Shown here: positions 9,799 to 18,029 of the stretch, piece by piece | Layout of the letters: each line of letters opens with the position of its first letter | Position numbering within the stretch: position 1 is the first letter of the stretch | Origin: Microbacterium paulum | Lineage (GTDB): Bacteria; Actinomycetota; Actinomycetes; Actinomycetales; Microbacteriaceae | DNA length: 43,828 bases | Assembly: GCF_015707995.1 (NCBI RefSeq) | Contig: NZ_JAAGRY010000021.1 | Location: forward strand, 1 to 43,828 | Direction: 5' to 3' | Notes under the pieces: model-generated | Told to the model about the DNA's origin: nothing | The model's input: only the letters and a program-made list of their open reading frames with translations | Databases searched by the model: none | Program-made: the position numbers and the translations under genes

Positions 9799-9871
9799 GC
9801 CTCCGTAGCTCAGGGGATAGAGCGTTGGTTTCCGGTACCAAAGGTCGCAGGTTCGATTCCTGTCGGGGGCA
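9799..9871 (+). tRNA. tRNA-Arg (anticodon CCG)
   Basis: Folds as a full cloverleaf of 73 bases: acceptor GCCTCCG/CGGGGGC (one G-U), D stem GCTC/GAGC, anticodon stem TTGGT/ACCAA with loop TTCCGGT giving anticodon CCG (reads CGG), 5-base variable loop, T arm GCAGG-TTCGATT-CCTGT, discriminator A. CCA is encoded at 9872-9874. It reads CGG arginine codons. On the opposite strand the 3' end of the EamA transporter frame runs through most of it. Confidence 0.97.
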
Positions 9872-10754
9872 CCACTTTCACTGATCGCGTTCGGCGACCG
9901 CCGACGCCGAGGGCGACGCCCGTGACGACGAGGGCGACCCCGAGCGCTTGCACGACGCCGAAGGGTTCCCCGGCGACGACCACTCCGAGGGCGACGCCGG
10001 TGAGCGGGTTCAGCAGCCCCAGAAGCCCCACGGTTCCGGCGGGAAGGCGCTGCAGACCGGTGAACCAGGCCCCGTACGCGACCACGGTCGCCACCAGGAT
10101 GACGTACACGAAACCCGCCGCCGCGGGCGGGTCGAGGGCCGGCGGCAGCCCCTCGACGAGCACCGCGAACGGCAGCAGCAGCAGGCCGCCCGCGGTCAAC
10201 TGCCACGCCGTCATCGTGAGCGGCGGCACGCCCCGCCCCCACCGCACGGTGAGCACGAACCCGAGCGACGACGACAGCATCGCCCCGACCGAGGCGGCGA
10301 CACCCCACGGATCGATGGCGCCGAAGCCCGGCGCCATCATGACCGCCACTCCTGCGATGCCGACCACCGCACCGACCACGGCGGCGAGCCGCGGGCGCTG
10401 GCGCAGCACGAACCACCCCATCAGCAGCATCGCGGCGGCCGAGGTCGACATGACCGTCGCCGCGATGCTCGTCGGCAGTCGCAGCGCCGCGACGTAGACG
10501 AGCACGTTCAGACCGCCGACGGTGAGCGCCCCGAGCACGGCAGAGCGCCACCACCACGCCCCGCGCGGCAGCCGCCGCACGGCCAGCAGAAGCAGGATGC
10601 CGGCGGGCAGGCACCGGATCACCGCTCCCCAGATCGGGCTGTCGGCGGGCAGCAGGTGCCGGGTCACGAAATAGGTGGACCCCCACGCGATGGGCGCGAC
10701 GGCGGTGAGGGCGATCCAGGGCGCCGCGGCGCCGGAGTGAGATTTATCTTCCAT
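9810..10754 (-). CDS. EamA/DMT-family transporter
   Basis: 314 aa, about ten hydrophobic segments in two EamA repeats (roughly residues 12-140 and 150-285), the layout of drug/metabolite transporters; substrate unknown. The first segment carries PIAWGSTYFVTRHLLP, typical of this family. Its ATG lies inside the first palindrome of a twin operator shared with the divergent MarR gene, and TATTAT (10762-10767) ends 7 bases before the ATG, suggesting a leaderless mRNA. Oddly, the last ~21 codons are the antisense of tRNA-Arg (9810-9874), and the TGA lies in the tRNA D-arm. These residues are unlikely to matter for transport. Confidence 0.9.
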   Translation of the reverse strand: MEDKSHSGAAAPWIALTAVAPIAWGSTYFVTRHLLPADSPIWGAVIRCLPAGILLLLAVRRLPRGAWWWRSAVLGALTVGGLNVLVYVAALRLPTSIAATVMSTSAAAMLLMGWFVLRQRPRLAAVVGAVVGIAGVAVMMAPGFGAIDPWGVAASVGAMLSSSLGFVLTVRWGRGVPPLTMTAWQLTAGGLLLLPFAVLVEGLPPALDPPAAAGFVYVILVATVVAYGAWFTGLQRLPAGTVGLLGLLNPLTGVALGVVVAGEPFGVVQALGVALVVTGVALGVGGRRTRSVKVVPPTGIEPATFGTGNQRSIP

Positions 10755-10759
10755 GGAAG
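10748..10759. promoter_or_regulatory. MarR operator, site 1
   Basis: Perfect palindrome CTTCCATGGAAG, extended by TTAT on the left and TAAT on the right. It includes the EamA start codon. It shares the CTT...AAG core with site 2, and the centres are 21 bp apart (two helical turns). The adjacent MarR gene is the obvious candidate binder (inference). Confidence 0.6.
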
Positions 10760-10763
10760 TAAT

Positions 10764-10785
10764 AATATCTTTCGCGGAAGGTATT
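10764..10785. promoter_or_regulatory. MarR operator, site 2, with divergent -10 boxes
   Basis: 22-bp imperfect palindrome around a CGCG centre (AATA.CTT.CGCG.AAG.TATT). The two -10 candidates TATTAT, at 10782-10787 for marR and 10762-10767 (minus) for the EamA gene, overlap its edges, so one bound repressor could close both promoters. Confidence 0.6.
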
Positions 10786-10793
10786 ATTCCCGC

Positions 10794-11339
10794 GTGACGA
10801 CTTCACCCCTTTCCGCGGCGCCGGGCGCCGCCGACCACGTCGATGTCGTGCAGGCGCAGTGGCGGCGAGTGCGCCCCGACCTCGACGTCGCACCGCTCGG
10901 CGTCATCGGCCGCCTGCACCGGGTCGCCGCGGCGCTCACCGAACGTCTCGTCGAGACCTATGCGCAGTTCGGACTGAGCGAAGCCGAGTTCGACCTGCTC
11001 GCCACCCTGCGCCGTTCGGGCGCGCGGGGCGAGCTGCCCGCCGGCGAGCTCGCCGCCCATACCATGGTGACCACCGGCGGGCTCACCAAGCGCGTCGACC
11101 GGCTCGCCGCGCGCGGACTCGTCGCACGCACCGGCGCGGACGACGACGGACGACGGCGCCTCGTGCGCCTCACCCCGGCGGGCCGCGCCCTCATCGACGA
11201 CGCGATGGCGGCGCACGTCGCGAACGAGCGCCGCCTGCTCGACGAGCTCGGCGACGCGGATGCCACGGCGCTCGAACCCGTGCTGCGTCGCTGGCTCGGC
11301 GCACTCGAGGGGCAGACCGCCGAGCCCCGACCGGCCTGA
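10794..11339 (+). CDS. MarR-family transcriptional regulator
   Basis: 181 aa. Winged helix-turn-helix spans about residues 45-125: LSEAEFDLLATLRRSG, then the recognition helix around AAHTMVTTGGLTKRVDRL, and wing GADDDGRRRLVRLTPAGRAL. The start is the GTG at 10794, six bases after TATTAT and without a Shine-Dalgarno, so it is probably leaderless. Divergent from the EamA transporter with only 39 bases between starts, filled by two palindromic operators. The simplest reading is a self-repressing regulator that also controls the exporter in response to a small ligand. Confidence 0.93.
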   Translation: MTTSPLSAAPGAADHVDVVQAQWRRVRPDLDVAPLGVIGRLHRVAAALTERLVETYAQFGLSEAEFDLLATLRRSGARGELPAGELAAHTMVTTGGLTKRVDRLAARGLVARTGADDDGRRRLVRLTPAGRALIDDAMAAHVANERRLLDELGDADATALEPVLRRWLGALEGQTAEPRPA

Positions 11340-11478
11340 GCGGGCGCGTCCCGGCGCGACCGGGCACGACCGGGCGTGACCACCGCGTGACCGCGCGCCG
11401 CACGGTCATCCTCCCGGCGTAGGCGGATCCTCCCCGGGGCCGATGCGCGGCGACCGCGCCGCTTCGTAGCGTCGAAGC

Positions 11479-11706
11479 ATGGTCACCGCCAGCATCCCGT
11501 TCCCCGCTCGCCCCGCCCGCACGGCTCTGTCTGCGGCACGCGTCCGTACCCGCACTCCGCTGCGCGACCGCGTCTCGACGGGCGGCGCGGCGGCGCTGTC
11601 GGTCCTCGGGTTGATCGGCCTCGGCGGCGTGCTCGTGCTCGGTCTGCTCGTCGTGCCGATCGCCGCGGCGATCGCGTTCGGGCCGGCGCTGCTCGCCGCT
11701 CTGTGA
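11479..11706 (+). CDS. Small hydrophobic membrane protein
   Basis: 75 aa with a basic N-terminal half (RPARTALSAARVRTRTPL) and one long hydrophobic stretch from about residue 36 to the end. I do not recognise a family. Support: TAGCGT (11467-11472) lies exactly 6 bases before the ATG, matching the leaderless pattern of many genes here, and the hydrophobic segment is coherent. It ends 53 bases before the DUF2156 gene on the same strand. Expression is unproven. Confidence 0.5.
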   Translation: MVTASIPFPARPARTALSAARVRTRTPLRDRVSTGGAAALSVLGLIGLGGVLVLGLLVVPIAAAIAFGPALLAAL

Positions 11707-11759
11707 CGCGACACGCGCACACGCGAACGAACGTCAGCCGGCCTGGGTACCGTGGAACT

Positions 11760-13865
11760 ATGACGGCGCCCACCGTACCCGCGCGCTCCGCCCGCGTCAG
11801 CGGCATCCTCCGCCGCACCATCAGCCGAACGCCCGCCACGATCGCGACGATCCTCGCCGTGCTCGTCGTCGGGGTGGTCTCGCGCGGGCTATGGGAGCCG
11901 TTCGTCGAGAGCGCCGGCATGTACACGTGGGCGTACGGCCTGCCCGCCTTCGACGAAGGCCGGTGGTGGACGCCGGTCACCGGCACCTTCTTCGTGGTGC
12001 AGCCGCTCGTCTACATTCCGACGCTGATCGCGCTCGGCGCGCTCGGCGCGCTCGAGTTCTTCCGCGGCACGCGCGTCGCACTCGCCTATTTCTGGGTCGG
12101 GCAGCTCTTCGGCGTCTTCGCGAGCGCTCTGCTGCTGAGCGTGCTGCGCCTCTTCTCGGAGTGGACCTGGGCGCAAGAGATCGCCAGCACCCTCGACGTC
12201 GGCCCGAGCGCGGGGGCCCTCGCCTGCCTCGCCGCCCTCATCGGGCTCGCCCCCGCCCCCTGGCGCACGCGGGGCTGGATGGTGCTGCTCACCGCGGTCA
12301 TCGTCGCGGTGCTGGTGTTCGGCACGGTCGCCGATCTCGAAGACATCTTCGCGGTGCTGCTGATCCTGGTGGTCGACCGCACCCTGCGCCCGCAGCGCGC
12401 GACCGTGCGCGAGCAACGCTTGATCGCCTTCCTCGGCATGCTCGCCTTCATCGCGATCGAAGTGATCCTCGCCCTCGTGCCCACCGACGGCCCGTTCGGC
12501 GCCACCGAGCCGCTCAGCGGCAGCTTCTGGTCGACCGCGATCGACGTCGTGGTCGTCGTCGTGATCGCCAACGGCCTGCTGCAGGCGCGCCGCTGGGCGT
12601 GGGTGATCGCGATCATCCTGATGTCGATCAACGTGCTCAGCGCGATCGGGCTCGCACTGCTGCTGCCCGCCACCGACGCGCTCGGCCTCGACGTCACCGA
12701 GATCGGCACCGTCGAACTCGAGATCGGCACCGGCGCGCTGTCGCTGCTCATGCTCATCTACCTCATCAGCGTGCGCGGCGCGTTCGCGCGACACCGCCGC
12801 ACGACCCTCGGCGGCGGCGCCGAGCCGACCGTCGCCGAGGCATCCGCGATGCTGCGCCAGTCGGGCGGCAGCACCCTGTCGTGGATGACGACGTGGAACG
12901 GCAACGACTACCTGCGCACCTCGACGGGCATCGTGACCTTCCAGAAGCGCGTCGGCACGGTGATCGCCCTCGCCGACCCGCTCGGCCCCGCGGAGGGGCG
13001 CGCGCAGTCGGTCGCGGAGTTCATCCACGCCGCCGAGCACGCCGGGCTCGTGCCCTGCTTCTTCAGCGCCGGCGAGACGGTGCGCGCTGCCGTGCCCGAC
13101 ACGTGGCGCTCGCTCGTCGTGGCCGACGACACGATCGTCGACCTGCCCGGGCTCGCCTTCACGGGCAAGGCGTGGAACTCGGTGCGCACCTCGATGAACA
13201 AGGCCGGGCGCGAAGACATGACCTTCCGCCTCACGCGCCTCGCCGACGAGCCGTGGGGCGTGCGCGCGCAGCTGAACGCCATCTCGGAGCAGTGGGTCGG
13301 CGACAAAGACCTGCCCGAGATGCGCTTCACCCTCGGCACGCTCGCCGAAGCCGACGACCCCGAGGTGCGCATCGCCCTCGCGATCGACCCGCACGGCACG
13401 GTCGACGGTTTTCTGTCGTGGCTGCCGATCTACGGCGACGACCCCGAGACCGGTCAGGGACGCGTGCGCGGGTGGACGCTCGACCTCATGCGCCGCCGCG
13501 AGGGCGGTTTCGGCCCCGTGATGGAGTATCTGATCGCCTCGTCGGCGGTCGCCTTCCGCGACGAGGGCGCCGAGATCATGTCGCTGTCGGGCGCTCCCCT
13601 GGCCCACGAGTACCCGCCCGAGGCGAGCATGCTGTCGGCGCTGAGCGCGCGCCTGTCGGACGGCCTCGAACCCGTCTACGGTTTTCAGTCACTGCACCGC
13701 TTCAAGTCGAAGTTCCAGCCCCGCTACGAGACGCTCTACCTGCTCTTCCGCGACGAGGGCGATCTGCCGCGCATCGGCGCCGCGCTGACCCGGGCCTTCC
13801 TTCCGGATGCCACGCCCCGCCAGTTCGCCCGCGCCGGCCTCGAACTCGTGCGCGGCTCGGACTGA
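11760..13865 (+). CDS. MprF-like membrane protein with DUF2156 (phosphatidylglycerol lysyltransferase-type) domain
   Basis: 701 aa. The N-terminal half (to ~residue 340) holds about seven or more membrane segments. The C-terminal half (about 360-690) is a DUF2156 domain with LSWMTTWNGNDYLRT, LPGLAFTGKAWNSVRTSMNKA, a LDLMRRR motif and a final YGFQSLHRFKSKFQPRYETLY. Proteins of this type transfer an amino acid from aminoacyl-tRNA to phosphatidylglycerol, reducing the negative surface charge and giving resistance to cationic peptides. The substrate amino acid cannot be told. The frame extends 19 codons upstream, but TACCGT (11748-11753) ends 6 bases before the ATG at 11760 and there is no Shine-Dalgarno. 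Convergent with trmB. Confidence 0.85.
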   Translation: MTAPTVPARSARVSGILRRTISRTPATIATILAVLVVGVVSRGLWEPFVESAGMYTWAYGLPAFDEGRWWTPVTGTFFVVQPLVYIPTLIALGALGALEFFRGTRVALAYFWVGQLFGVFASALLLSVLRLFSEWTWAQEIASTLDVGPSAGALACLAALIGLAPAPWRTRGWMVLLTAVIVAVLVFGTVADLEDIFAVLLILVVDRTLRPQRATVREQRLIAFLGMLAFIAIEVILALVPTDGPFGATEPLSGSFWSTAIDVVVVVVIANGLLQARRWAWVIAIILMSINVLSAIGLALLLPATDALGLDVTEIGTVELEIGTGALSLLMLIYLISVRGAFARHRRTTLGGGAEPTVAEASAMLRQSGGSTLSWMTTWNGNDYLRTSTGIVTFQKRVGTVIALADPLGPAEGRAQSVAEFIHAAEHAGLVPCFFSAGETVRAAVPDTWRSLVVADDTIVDLPGLAFTGKAWNSVRTSMNKAGREDMTFRLTRLADEPWGVRAQLNAISEQWVGDKDLPEMRFTLGTLAEADDPEVRIALAIDPHGTVDGFLSWLPIYGDDPETGQGRVRGWTLDLMRRREGGFGPVMEYLIASSAVAFRDEGAEIMSLSGAPLAHEYPPEASMLSALSARLSDGLEPVYGFQSLHRFKSKFQPRYETLYLLFRDEGDLPRIGAALTRAFLPDATPRQFARAGLELVRGSD

Positions 13866-13945
13866 GCCGCAAGGCAGACGAGCAGGGCCGGCACGAGCGC
13901 CGCGCCGACGAGCGGGCGGCGGGGCGCGACGGCCGCGTGGCTCAT
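13736..13945 (-). pseudogene. Possible gene remnant coupled to trmB
   Basis: An ATG at 13943-13945 overlaps the trmB stop as ATGA and opens a 69-codon frame beginning MSHAAVAPRRPLVGAALVPA, a typical basic-plus-hydrophobic membrane-protein N-terminus. After about 30 residues the frame enters the antisense of the DUF2156 gene, becomes Arg/Ser-rich and stops at 13736. It may be the 5' stub of a former trmB-linked membrane protein gene cut when the DUF2156 gene came to lie here, or chance. Low certainty. Confidence 0.3.
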
Positions 13946-14787
13946 GGCCGGGCGGCGTCGTCTGCGGTGACGGGGACGGCCGGGGCCTCGGCGCGGTCGC
14001 GTCGACGGTAGACGAGGTCGCGGATGTCGCGGCCCTTGGCCAGACCCTTCCGCTCGAATGCCGTCATCACGCGGCCATCGAACCGGGGGGCCCAGCCGTC
14101 GGGGGCGGCATCGAAGGCCGGGGCGAAGTCCTCGGCATCCGTCATCACGTCGCGCATCTGACTGGCATAGTCCTCCCAGTCGGTCGCGAGGCGCAGCAGG
14201 CCGCCATCGCGGAGCGCCCGCGCCGCGAGCGGCGGGAACGACGCGTCGATGAGGCGTCGCTTGTGGTGCTTCGACTTGTGCCACGGGTCGGGGAAGAAGA
14301 TCCAGAGCTCGTCGACACTCGCCTCGGGCAGCAGGTGCTCGAGCACTTCGGGGGCGTTGGCCTCGACGAGCCGCAGGTTCTGCACGCCCGCGCGGTCGGC
14401 GTCGAGCATGGTGCGGGCGAGGCCAGCGCGGAACACCTCGACGGCGAGGAAGTCGCGCTCGGGCGAGCCCCCCGCGGCGTGCACGATCGCGTGGCCCTGG
14501 CCCGAGCCGATCTCGACGACGAGGGGGGCTGCACGGCCGTAGGTGGCTGCCGGGTCGATCGGGTCGCCGGGACGGATGCTGGTGGCCGCGCGGCCGCGTT
14601 CGACCTCGATCAGGTAGAAACCTGAGTGCGCGGCCCAGGCGCGCTCCTGTCCATCGCTCATGCGGCCGCTGCGGCGCACGAACGACACCGGCCGGTCGCG
14701 GAAGCGCTCGGCGGCGTCGTCAGGGGTCGTTCCGACGGCGTCGTCAGGGGCGGTCGCGCGGGCATCGTCGGGGGCGGGCTGCGGCAT
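13942..14787 (-). CDS. trmB: tRNA (guanine-N7-)-methyltransferase
   Basis: 281 aa SAM-dependent methyltransferase forming m7G46 in tRNA. SAM motif I is VVEIGSGQGHAIVHAA, and the signature FFPDPWHKSKHHKRRL with downstream LRLATDWEDYASQM is diagnostic of TrmB. The first ~45 residues are a low-complexity Ala/Asp/Pro tail (repeated TAPDDA/TTPDDA). The ATG at 14785-14787 is exactly 6 bases after minus-strand TAGCCT, so it may have its own leaderless promoter although it lies only 29 bases after DUF3097. Convergent with the DUF2156 gene. Confidence 0.95.
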   Translation of the reverse strand: MPQPAPDDARATAPDDAVGTTPDDAAERFRDRPVSFVRRSGRMSDGQERAWAAHSGFYLIEVERGRAATSIRPGDPIDPAATYGRAAPLVVEIGSGQGHAIVHAAGGSPERDFLAVEVFRAGLARTMLDADRAGVQNLRLVEANAPEVLEHLLPEASVDELWIFFPDPWHKSKHHKRRLIDASFPPLAARALRDGGLLRLATDWEDYASQMRDVMTDAEDFAPAFDAAPDGWAPRFDGRVMTAFERKGLAKGRDIRDLVYRRRDRAEAPAVPVTADDAARP

Positions 14788-14816
14788 CCGTCCAGGCTAC
14801 CGGGCGGCCCGGCCGG

Positions 14817-15683
14817 TCACCGGGTCGGGGCGTCGGGCTCGGCGGTGACGAAATCGATCAGCTCTTCGACGCGGCCGAGCAGGGCCGGGTCGAGGTCGCG
14901 ATAGCTGCGCACCGAGCCGAGAATGCGCTGCCACGTGCGCGCGATGTCGGCCTGGTCGCGCGCCGGCCAGCCGAGCGCCCGGCTCACGCCGACCTTCCAT
15001 TCGATACCGCGCGGCACGTCGGGCCAGGCCGCGATCCCGACCGCTTCGGGGCGCACGCACTGCCAGACGTCGATGTGCGGATGCCCCACGATGCGCAGGT
15101 GCGCGCCGTGCGGCCCACGCTCGACGGCCTGCGCGATGCGCGACTCCTTCGAGCCCGGCACGAGGTGGTCGACGAGCACGCCGTAGCGCCGCCCCGGCCC
15201 CGGGGGTTCGCTCTGCAGCAGGTCGCCGAGGAGGTCGACGCCCTGCAGGTACTCGACGACGACGCCCTCGACGCGCAGGTCGTCGCCCCACACCTTCTCG
15301 ACGAGTTCGGCGTCGTGGCGGCCCTCGACGAGGATGCGCGAGGGGCGGGCGACCCGGGCGCGCGCCTCGGGCGCCGCGAACGAGCCCGACGCCGTGCGGG
15401 CGGGTGCTTTCGCGGCGGCGGGGGCCGGCGGGCCGAGCAGCACCGGCTCACCGTCGATCAGGAACCCGCCGCCGAGGGGGAACAGGCGCCGCTTTCCGAG
15501 CCGGTCCTCGAGTTCGACGGTGCCCGACTGCACGCGGGTCACCGCGCCGCAGAAGCCGTCGCCGGCGACCTCGATCACCGTGCCGATGTCGGCGGCGACC
15601 TGCGGCACCGCCCGGCGACCGGCATCCCGCCACCCGCTCGCGAGCACATCGCCGCCGTACCTGTCGAACCCGTCGTGAATCAT
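14817..15683 (-). CDS. DUF3097 family protein
   Basis: 288 aa. The N-terminal ~85 residues form a small beta domain (GTVIEVAGDGFCGAVTRV...LFPLGGGFLIDGEPV). A linker follows, then a Toprim-like C-terminal part with RILVEGRHDAELVEKVWGDD and YGVLVDHLVPGSKESRIA; the Glu of VEGRHD and the Asp in LVDH would be the acidic Toprim positions. Function unknown; the family is typical of actinobacteria. ATG with GGAGGCGAG directly upstream. A minus-strand TAGCGT lies further up. Probably in one unit with trmB. Confidence 0.85.
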   Translation of the reverse strand: MIHDGFDRYGGDVLASGWRDAGRRAVPQVAADIGTVIEVAGDGFCGAVTRVQSGTVELEDRLGKRRLFPLGGGFLIDGEPVLLGPPAPAAAKAPARTASGSFAAPEARARVARPSRILVEGRHDAELVEKVWGDDLRVEGVVVEYLQGVDLLGDLLQSEPPGPGRRYGVLVDHLVPGSKESRIAQAVERGPHGAHLRIVGHPHIDVWQCVRPEAVGIAAWPDVPRGIEWKVGVSRALGWPARDQADIARTWQRILGSVRSYRDLDPALLGRVEELIDFVTAEPDAPTR

Positions 15684-15905
15684 CTCGCCTCCGAATGCGC
15701 CACGCTACCGGGCGTGCGCGGCCCCGGCCGGCAGCGACGCCGGGATGGCGCGGTGAAGGTGCGCGCGGCGTGGGCGGCGCGGGGAGGTCGCCGGCGCGCG
15801 GCGGCATAGCCGATTCCCATCCCACGGCCTACCCGCGCATACCCGGGGCGGCATAGGATCGGCAAGAGGCCGACGCGGAGGTCTCGTGAAGGAGGGGGGT
15901 GCGCC
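15684..15905 (+). promoter_or_regulatory. Divergent intergenic region DUF3097 / TPM gene
   Basis: 222 bases without a convincing gene. Candidate -10 GCATAGGAT (TAGGAT at 15854-15859) would start a transcript about 40 bases before the TPM GTG, which has a strong AAGGAGG. On the minus strand TAGCGT lies upstream of DUF3097. No operator-like palindrome or terminator was seen. Confidence 0.3.
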
Positions 15906-17939
15906 GTGCGCACGCGTCTGATGCTGGCTCTGACCGCTGCCCTCGCGATCGTGTTCGGCGGCGCGGGAGCGGCCCTCGCCACCGCCCCGGTGACCCTCGA
16001 TTCGGCGCGCGTGCTCGACCAGTCCGGCGTGCTCAGCCAGACCCAGGTCGCGAGCGTCGACAGCGAGCTGCGGTCCCTGTCGACGACGGCGGGCGTCGAC
16101 CTCTGGGTCGTCTACGTGCCCACGTTCTCCGATCCGACGAGCCCCGAGGGCTGGGCCAACGCAACGGCCGAAGCGAACGGGCTCGGCCCCAATCAGTACC
16201 TGCTCGCGATCTCGACCGACGGTCGCCAGTACTGCCTGTCGGGCTACTCGCAGGGGCCCGTGAGCGAAGACCAGCTCGGCCAGATCGAGCAGCAGCGTGT
16301 GCGGCCGGCGCTCGCGGGCGGCGACTGGGCGGGCGCTGCCACGGCGGCCGCCGCAGGGCTCGCCGACGCCGTCAAGGGCGGGTCGGGCGGCACCGGCGGC
16401 TCGGGGGGAGGCTCGGGCGGCGCACTCGCGCCCATCCTGCTCGTGATCGTCGTGATCGCCCTCGCGGCCCTCGTCATCGTGATCGTGGTGCGCTCGCGCC
16501 GCAAGAAGACGCCGGCGGTCACGGGCGGCGCGGCCGGCACGGATGCCCCGCACGACCCGCTCGCCCAGGTGCCCACCGACGAGCTGCGACGCCGCGCCGC
16601 GTCGGCGCTCGTCGCGACCGACGACGCCCTGAAGACGAGCGAGCAGGAGCTCGGTTTCGCGCGCGCCCAGTTCGGCGACGCCGCGGCCGCCGAGTTCGCC
16701 CAGGCCCTCGCCGACGCGAAGAGCGCCCTCGACCAGGCGTTCGTGCTGCAGCAGCAACTCGACGACGCGACCCCCGACACCGAAGCCGACGTGCGCACCT
16801 GGAACGCGCAGATCCTCGACCTGTGCGCGCGCGCCAACGCCGGTCTCGACGAGAAGGCGAAGGCGTTCGACGAGCTGCGTCAGCTCGAGCAGAACGCGCC
16901 CGCCGCCCTCGCCCGCGTGCAGGCGCTGCGCGCCGAGGTCGGCGTGCGGCAGCAGCCCGCCGCGGCCGCGCTCGCCGTTCTGCAGGGGGCGTACGCTCCC
17001 GCAGCTCTTGCCACGATCGCCGACAATCCGGCCCAGGCCGCGCAAGACCTGGCCTTCGCCGACGCGCAGCTGACCGCCGCGCAGCAGGCGATCACCTCGG
17101 GCGATAACGCGGGCGCCGCCGTCGACATCCGCGCCGCCGAAGACGCCGTCGGCCAGGCCGATCTGTTGCAGAAGGCCATCGCCAAGCTCGGCACCGACCT
17201 CGGCAAAGCCGAGACCGACGCGGCCGCGCTCATCGCCGACATCGAGCACGACATCGCGACCGCGAGCGGTCTGCCTGACACCGACGGCCGCCTCGCCGGG
17301 GTGATCGCGACCACCCGCGGGCAGGTCGACGCGGCCAAGGCGCAGCTGACCGGCCCCGCCAAGCAGCCGATCGCGGCGCTGCAGAGCCTCGACGCGGCGA
17401 ACGCGCAGATCGACGCGACCCTCGCGGGTGTTCGCGATGCACAGGCGCAGGCCCAGCGCGCCGCGCAGCAACTGAACGCGCTGATGACGCAGGCCCAGGC
17501 GCAGGTGTCGGCCGCCGAAGACTTCATCACCTCGCGTCGCGGCGCGATCGGCGCGCAAGCACGCACGCGGCTCGCCGAGGCCGGCGCCTCGCTCGTGCAG
17601 GCCCGTCAGCTGCAGCAGACCGACCCGGCCGCGGCCCTCCCCTACGCCCAGCGCGCGAACGACCTCGCCGCGCAGGCGACCCAGGCCGCGCAGGCCGACG
17701 TCGGCGCCTTCTCGGGCGGCGGCATGTTCGGCGGCGGCTCGGGCGGGGGCGGCGGCAACATGATGGGCGCCGTGCTCGGCGGCATCGTGATCAACTCGCT
17801 GCTGGGCGGCGGTCGTGGCGGCGGCTATGGCGGGGGCAGCCGCGGCGGCTACGGCGGCGGCAGTCGCGGTGGCGGCATGGGCCCCGGCAGCTTCGGCGGC
17901 GGCGGCACCCGCAGCCGGCGCGGAGGCGGCCGGTTCTGA
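15906..17939 (+). CDS. TPM-domain membrane protein with long helical domain and Gly-rich tail
   Basis: 677 aa. Signal peptide (1-26, ending ALATAP), extracytoplasmic TPM domain (about 30-155: VLDQSGVLSQTQVASVDSEL, DLWVVYVPTF), a Gly/Ser linker, one membrane segment (about 174-196) followed by RSRRKK, then ~400 residues rich in Ala, Gln, Asp and Glu that look like helical bundles or coiled coil, and a glycine-rich tail (602-677) with GGYGGGSRGG repeats. TPM proteins act in membrane and envelope stress or photosystem repair elsewhere. GTG start with AAGGAGG. PspA follows 90 bases downstream, so a joint role in membrane stress is likely (inference). Confidence 0.88.
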   Translation: MRTRLMLALTAALAIVFGGAGAALATAPVTLDSARVLDQSGVLSQTQVASVDSELRSLSTTAGVDLWVVYVPTFSDPTSPEGWANATAEANGLGPNQYLLAISTDGRQYCLSGYSQGPVSEDQLGQIEQQRVRPALAGGDWAGAATAAAAGLADAVKGGSGGTGGSGGGSGGALAPILLVIVVIALAALVIVIVVRSRRKKTPAVTGGAAGTDAPHDPLAQVPTDELRRRAASALVATDDALKTSEQELGFARAQFGDAAAAEFAQALADAKSALDQAFVLQQQLDDATPDTEADVRTWNAQILDLCARANAGLDEKAKAFDELRQLEQNAPAALARVQALRAEVGVRQQPAAAALAVLQGAYAPAALATIADNPAQAAQDLAFADAQLTAAQQAITSGDNAGAAVDIRAAEDAVGQADLLQKAIAKLGTDLGKAETDAAALIADIEHDIATASGLPDTDGRLAGVIATTRGQVDAAKAQLTGPAKQPIAALQSLDAANAQIDATLAGVRDAQAQAQRAAQQLNALMTQAQAQVSAAEDFITSRRGAIGAQARTRLAEAGASLVQARQLQQTDPAAALPYAQRANDLAAQATQAAQADVGAFSGGGMFGGGSGGGGGNMMGAVLGGIVINSLLGGGRGGGYGGGSRGGYGGGSRGGGMGPGSFGGGGTRSRRGGGRF

Positions 17940-18029
17940 CCGGCCGGGCCGCGCCGCGTCGCATCACCCAGGCATCCTCGACCCTCGACTCCACCGACAC
18001 CCGCAGTTCCCGCTAGGAAAGGAAAACCG

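Noticed and set aside
9772..10686. Alternative 304-codon minus-strand frame reading through tRNA-Arg
   Set aside because: It contains the classic tRNA-antisense peptide (GAPDRNRTCDLWYRKP) and Arg-rich shadow of the EamA gene; the EamA frame has ten coherent membrane segments.
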